Shown here: positions 3,926 to 5,933 of the stretch, in pieces
Layout of the letters: every line of letters begins with the position of its first letter
Position numbering within the stretch: position 1 is the stretch's first letter
Assembly: GCA_937968025.1 (NCBI GenBank)
Contig: CALBSL010000022.1
Coordinates: forward strand, 1-5,933
From: an uncultured bacterium
GTDB lineage: Bacteria > Patescibacteriota > Patescibacteriia > 2-12-FULL-60-25
DNA: 5,933 bases
Reading direction: 5' to 3'
The notes under the pieces: generated by a model
What the model was told of the DNA's origin: nothing
Seen by the model: only the letters and a program-made list of their open reading frames with translations
Databases searched by the model: none
Program-made: the position numbers and the translations under genes

Positions 3926-4840
3926 CTAAAGAGTGCGCACCGTCCGCGCTTCACGATCAAGCTCGTCCTGTTCTTCGTCGCCGTGGAGCGGCGTGCCGAG
4001 ATAGCCTTCGGTGACGATAGCATCGATCGATTCAGCATCGAGAGGAAGGGGTTTGGTGGCGTCCGCTACCGTCACCTGGACGTCGCAATTTGCGGCGATG
4101 TGCCCACGTTCACGAGACCAAGCGAGGTTCAGCTTCGCATCATCAATAATCCTTGGGAGGATGTCTGAGCCGTAAATATGGGGAATGCCACTCATGCCGG
4201 CCGTGAGTAAAAACGTCCCACTTCCACAGAATGGATCGAACAGCGAATCAACCGGTCCAGCAAGATGCGTGAGCATGGCCGCGAGTTTAGGCGGCGTCAT
4301 GCCATTCTTGGCGTTGCGGCGTGGTCGACCCATGTCGATCTCTGTCCAGCGGTCAGCGTCCTGGACTTCTGTCGTGACCGCAATCAAGCACGTCGCGCCA
4401 TCTTCAACGATCGTAAAATCGTAGCCGCTGTTGATCAGATCGAGTTTGGCGATTGCGGCCGGCGAAACACCCTCGGCGCTCTCGAACCAGCGAATGCTGC
4501 GCTCGGTCACGCGCTTGAGGGTTTGTTTCAGCTCAATAGGGAAGCGACGACCCTTCACGGATGAGCCATGCCAGGTGAGCGAGAAAATCAACTTTCCCTC
4601 ACCACGGGAGTGAAGCTTGATCCAGTCGGCGAGGAGCTCCGGCGTACAGTCCTTGGTAGGAACGTGGAGCACGACCTTGGCGATCTTGGTACAGCCGGTC
4701 AGCCGATCAAGCGACGAGTCGGGGAGGGTATCGGCCAGAAACACCTCTTCAAGCAATCGCCATTGGGTCGATGGGAAAGCGGAAAGGGCTTCGGCGGAGG
4801 AGAGCGCTGGTTGGCTCCCGGGAAAGGCGAGAAACGACAT
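3926..4840 (-). CDS. TRM11-like SAM-dependent RNA methyltransferase, interrupted by amber stop
   Basis: As read, 304 residues end at TAG; the full frame would be about 385. Residues 1-165 form an N-terminal region probably equivalent to the RNA-binding part of TRM11/THUMP-type enzymes. A conserved linker with GRPRRNAKNGMTPPKLAAML (171-190) leads into the SAM site DPFCGSGT (202-209), then the acidic strand end GSDI (224-227) and VADATK (258-263). IVTEGYLG (275-282) sits where related N2-guanine methyltransferases carry DPPY. I infer methylation of a tRNA or rRNA base; the substrate cannot be read. Without the downstream segment the Rossmann sheet lacks its last strands, so the truncated product is probably inactive. 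The ATG at 4840 has no Shine-Dalgarno site, and I found no convincing promoter in the 125 bases shared with the divergent proline-rich gene. The next in-frame ATG lies past residue 165. Confidence 0.85.
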   Translation of the reverse strand: MSFLAFPGSQPALSSAEALSAFPSTQWRLLEEVFLADTLPDSSLDRLTGCTKIAKVVLHVPTKDCTPELLADWIKLHSRGEGKLIFSLTWHGSSVKGRRFPIELKQTLKRVTERSIRWFESAEGVSPAAIAKLDLINSGYDFTIVEDGATCLIAVTTEVQDADRWTEIDMGRPRRNAKNGMTPPKLAAMLTHLAGPVDSLFDPFCGSGTFLLTAGMSGIPHIYGSDILPRIIDDAKLNLAWSRERGHIAANCDVQVTVADATKPLPLDAESIDAIVTEGYLGTPLHGDEEQDELDREARTVRTL

Positions 4841-4904
4841 AGCTTGGTTGTACCATATGGAGACAGGAAGGGGCTAGGCGGTGGGTCGGATTCGGCGCCT
4901 TTCG

Positions 4905-4933
4905 TTGACGAATCCCCGTGTTTCGAGTAGTAT
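4905..4933 (+). promoter_or_regulatory. Sigma70-type promoter of the proline-rich protein gene
   Basis: -35 TTGACG (4905-4910) and -10 TAGTAT (4928-4933) have a 17-base spacer, matching five and four of six consensus bases. Transcription would start near 4940, giving a leader of about 25 bases that contains the GAAAGG site. Confidence 0.7.
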
Positions 4934-4953
4934 CTTGATCCACCTCTGGCCCC

Positions 4954-4959
4954 GAAAGG
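4954..4959 (+). promoter_or_regulatory. Shine-Dalgarno site GAAAGG of the proline-rich gene
   Basis: GAAAGG lies six bases before the ATG at 4966 and fixes that start for a gene that has no homology support. Confidence 0.6.
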
Positions 4960-4965
4960 TTCTCC

Positions 4966-5211
4966 ATGTCGCGTCCGTTGCCACCCCGTTCTGCGTCCGC
5001 CCCGCAAGGTCAGTCGCCGGGAATGATCCCCCCTCCGGAGCCCGCCCCGCTAGAGCTGCTTGAGCGGCACATCCTCTCTACTCAGCCTCCCATCGTCCCC
5101 GAAGAGCTGCTGAAGCCCCTGCGGCATGATGACGATCGCGGGGTCTACACCTTCCCGGAGGGTCTGACCGCTCCTCCCGTCGATTTCTTCCGCTTCGGCC
5201 CCAGGGGCTGA
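4966..5211 (+). CDS. Proline-rich small protein, 81 aa, unknown function
   Basis: I do not recognise a family. The first 30 residues are a Pro/Ser/Ala-rich, probably disordered stretch (PLPPRSASAP, IPPPEPAP). A short amphipathic segment follows (LELLERHILS, about 29-38), then PEELLKPLRHDDDRGVYTF and a Pro/Phe-rich end (APPVDFFRFGPRG). There is no signal peptide, membrane helix, cysteine or catalytic motif. The gene is real by its surroundings: a promoter with 17-base spacing, GAAAGG six bases before the ATG, a TGA stop and a strong terminator ten bases later. It stands alone, divergent from the methyltransferase and just upstream of the ABC-F gene. Codons are strongly C-ending, unlike the ABC-F gene. 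A protein-binding or nucleic-acid-associated role would fit its composition, but nothing shows it. Confidence 0.75.
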   Translation: MSRPLPPRSASAPQGQSPGMIPPPEPAPLELLERHILSTQPPIVPEELLKPLRHDDDRGVYTFPEGLTAPPVDFFRFGPRG

Positions 5212-5220
5212 AGACTCTCC

Positions 5221-5249
5221 ACCCGACCTCGTCGGGTCTTTTCTTTTTT
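5221..5249 (+). terminator. Intrinsic terminator of the proline-rich protein gene
   Basis: A 7-bp perfect stem ACCCGAC/GTCGGGT (5221-5227 and 5231-5237) with a 3-base loop is followed by CTTTTCTTTTTT. It separates this gene from the ABC-F gene, which therefore needs its own promoter. Confidence 0.9.
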
Positions 5250-5282
5250 GCTATTCAAAACGGTTTCTGTCATTCTTTGCCT

Positions 5283-5933
5283 ATGGCAATGGTGCTCCAG
5301 CTCCAAGGCATTTCTAAGTCGTTCGGGCCAAGACGGCTGTTTACGGCTGCGACGGTATCGCTCGCAGAAGGGCAGCGCGTGGGATTTGTTGGGGCAAATG
5401 GCGTAGGAAAAACGACGTTGCTCAAAATGGTGCTCGGGCAAGAGGAGGTGGATGAGGGCGCTGTCGTTTTTCATCCGTCAACGCGCTTGGGGTATTTGGA
5501 GCAGCATGAGCACATCGATGGTTCAGAACGGCTCATGGACTATCTGCTTCGCGTATCTGGCCGTGAGGCGTGGGAGTGTGCAAAGGTCGCTTCTTCATTT
5601 GATCTTACTCCCGCTGACCTAGAAAAGTCGTTCGATGCATTTTCTGGGGGGTATCAAATGCGCGTTCGTCTCACGGGCGTCCTTGTTCAAGAGCCGAACT
5701 TGCTGCTGCTCGACGAACCAACGAACTATCTTGATCTGCAAACCGTTCTTTTATTGGAAAAGGTTTTGCAATCGTATCGGGGTGCGCTGCTCCTCGTGTC
5801 GCACGATCGTGAGTTTTTGAAAAACGTCTGCACACACACGCTTGAGCTCAGCCACGGAAAACTCACCCTGTATCCAGGAAATGTGGAAGAGTATCTCGCG
5901 CAAAAAGAGCATCAACTCAAAGAACGGTTGCGG
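5283..5933 (+). CDS. ABC-F family ATPase, N-terminal part (cut by window edge)
   Basis: The first 217 residues are seen, with no stop before the right edge. ABC-F proteins are soluble twin-ATPase proteins that act on ribosomes (translation factor, rescue or antibiotic protection types); they are not transporters. The first nucleotide-binding domain is complete: Walker A GANGVGKT (37-44), a Q-loop around YLEQ (71-74), signature SGGYQ (121-125), Walker B with LLLDEP (141-146) and ABC-F-typical TNYLD, and H-switch SHDRE (173-177). The arm region between Walker A and the signature is short. YPGNVEEYL (197-205) is the usual motif leading into the linker, whose start (QKEHQLKERLR) is visible. The ATG at 5283 has no Shine-Dalgarno site. 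A poor promoter-like pair (TTGCTA 5248-5253, CATTCT 5271-5276, 17 bases apart) would put the transcript start at about the ATG. The subfamily cannot be assigned from half the protein. Confidence 0.95.
   Translation, partial: MAMVLQLQGISKSFGPRRLFTAATVSLAEGQRVGFVGANGVGKTTLLKMVLGQEEVDEGAVVFHPSTRLGYLEQHEHIDGSERLMDYLLRVSGREAWECAKVASSFDLTPADLEKSFDAFSGGYQMRVRLTGVLVQEPNLLLLDEPTNYLDLQTVLLLEKVLQSYRGALLLVSHDREFLKNVCTHTLELSHGKLTLYPGNVEEYLAQKEHQLKERLR

Noticed and set aside
3926..3928. Genome-wide reassignment of TAG to an amino acid
   Set aside because: TAG properly ends the scaffold gene at 1998-2000 and a membrane gene at 2031-2029, where extension would not restore any domain.
3674..4168. Plus-strand frame of 164 codons antisense to the methyltransferase
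   Set aside because: It carries no recognisable motif, while the opposite strand encodes DPFCGSGT and TEGYLG in one frame.
5145..5474. Minus-strand frame of 109 codons antisense to the ABC-F start
   Set aside because: It lies opposite a confident ABC-F domain and across a terminator, with no motif of its own.

Overview
This is a bacterial window with tightly packed genes on both strands. All three stop codons end genes here (TAA, TAG and TGA), so neither TGA nor TAG looks reassigned. The gene set (a NifS-type cysteine desulfurase overlapping a NifU-like scaffold, a TRM11-like methyltransferase with a TEGYLG motif, and several very small genes) resembles Patescibacteria/CPR genomes as I know them. 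That assignment is a low-confidence inference, because no rRNA or other taxonomic marker is present.

Layout. Positions 68-2000 (+) hold an Fe-S cluster assembly pair: cysteine desulfurase, then a NifU-like scaffold overlapping it by 17 bases. Positions 2029-3212 (-) hold three unrelated small integral membrane proteins of 117, 100 and 108 residues, which converge on the scaffold gene. Each has its own sigma70-type promoter with a 17-base spacer, its own Shine-Dalgarno site and its own intrinsic terminator. Positions 3379-3630 (+) encode a small ferredoxin, divergent from the membrane genes. Positions 3683-4840 (-) hold a TRM11-like SAM-dependent methyltransferase broken by an in-frame TAG after codon 304. 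Positions 4966-5211 (+) hold a proline-rich 81-residue protein with a clear promoter and terminator. From 5283 to the right edge (+) lies the first ATP-binding domain of an ABC-F protein.

How the parts relate. The desulfurase and scaffold should supply sulfur and assemble Fe-S clusters, and the ferredoxin is a likely client. Each of the three departs from its family at a key position: the residue before the PLP lysine, three of the four cysteines in the scaffold's C-terminal domain, and the second cluster cysteine of the ferredoxin. The ferredoxin and methyltransferase genes converge on a palindrome that could terminate both.

Two gene styles are visible. The conserved genes (desulfurase, scaffold, methyltransferase, ABC-F) lack a recognisable Shine-Dalgarno site. 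The short genes have one and mostly also have strong promoters, terminators and C/G-ending codons. The most unusual features are the row of single-gene membrane-protein units, one of which fuses a terminator to the next promoter, and the amber-interrupted methyltransferase. I see no mobile element, CRISPR array, tRNA or rRNA.
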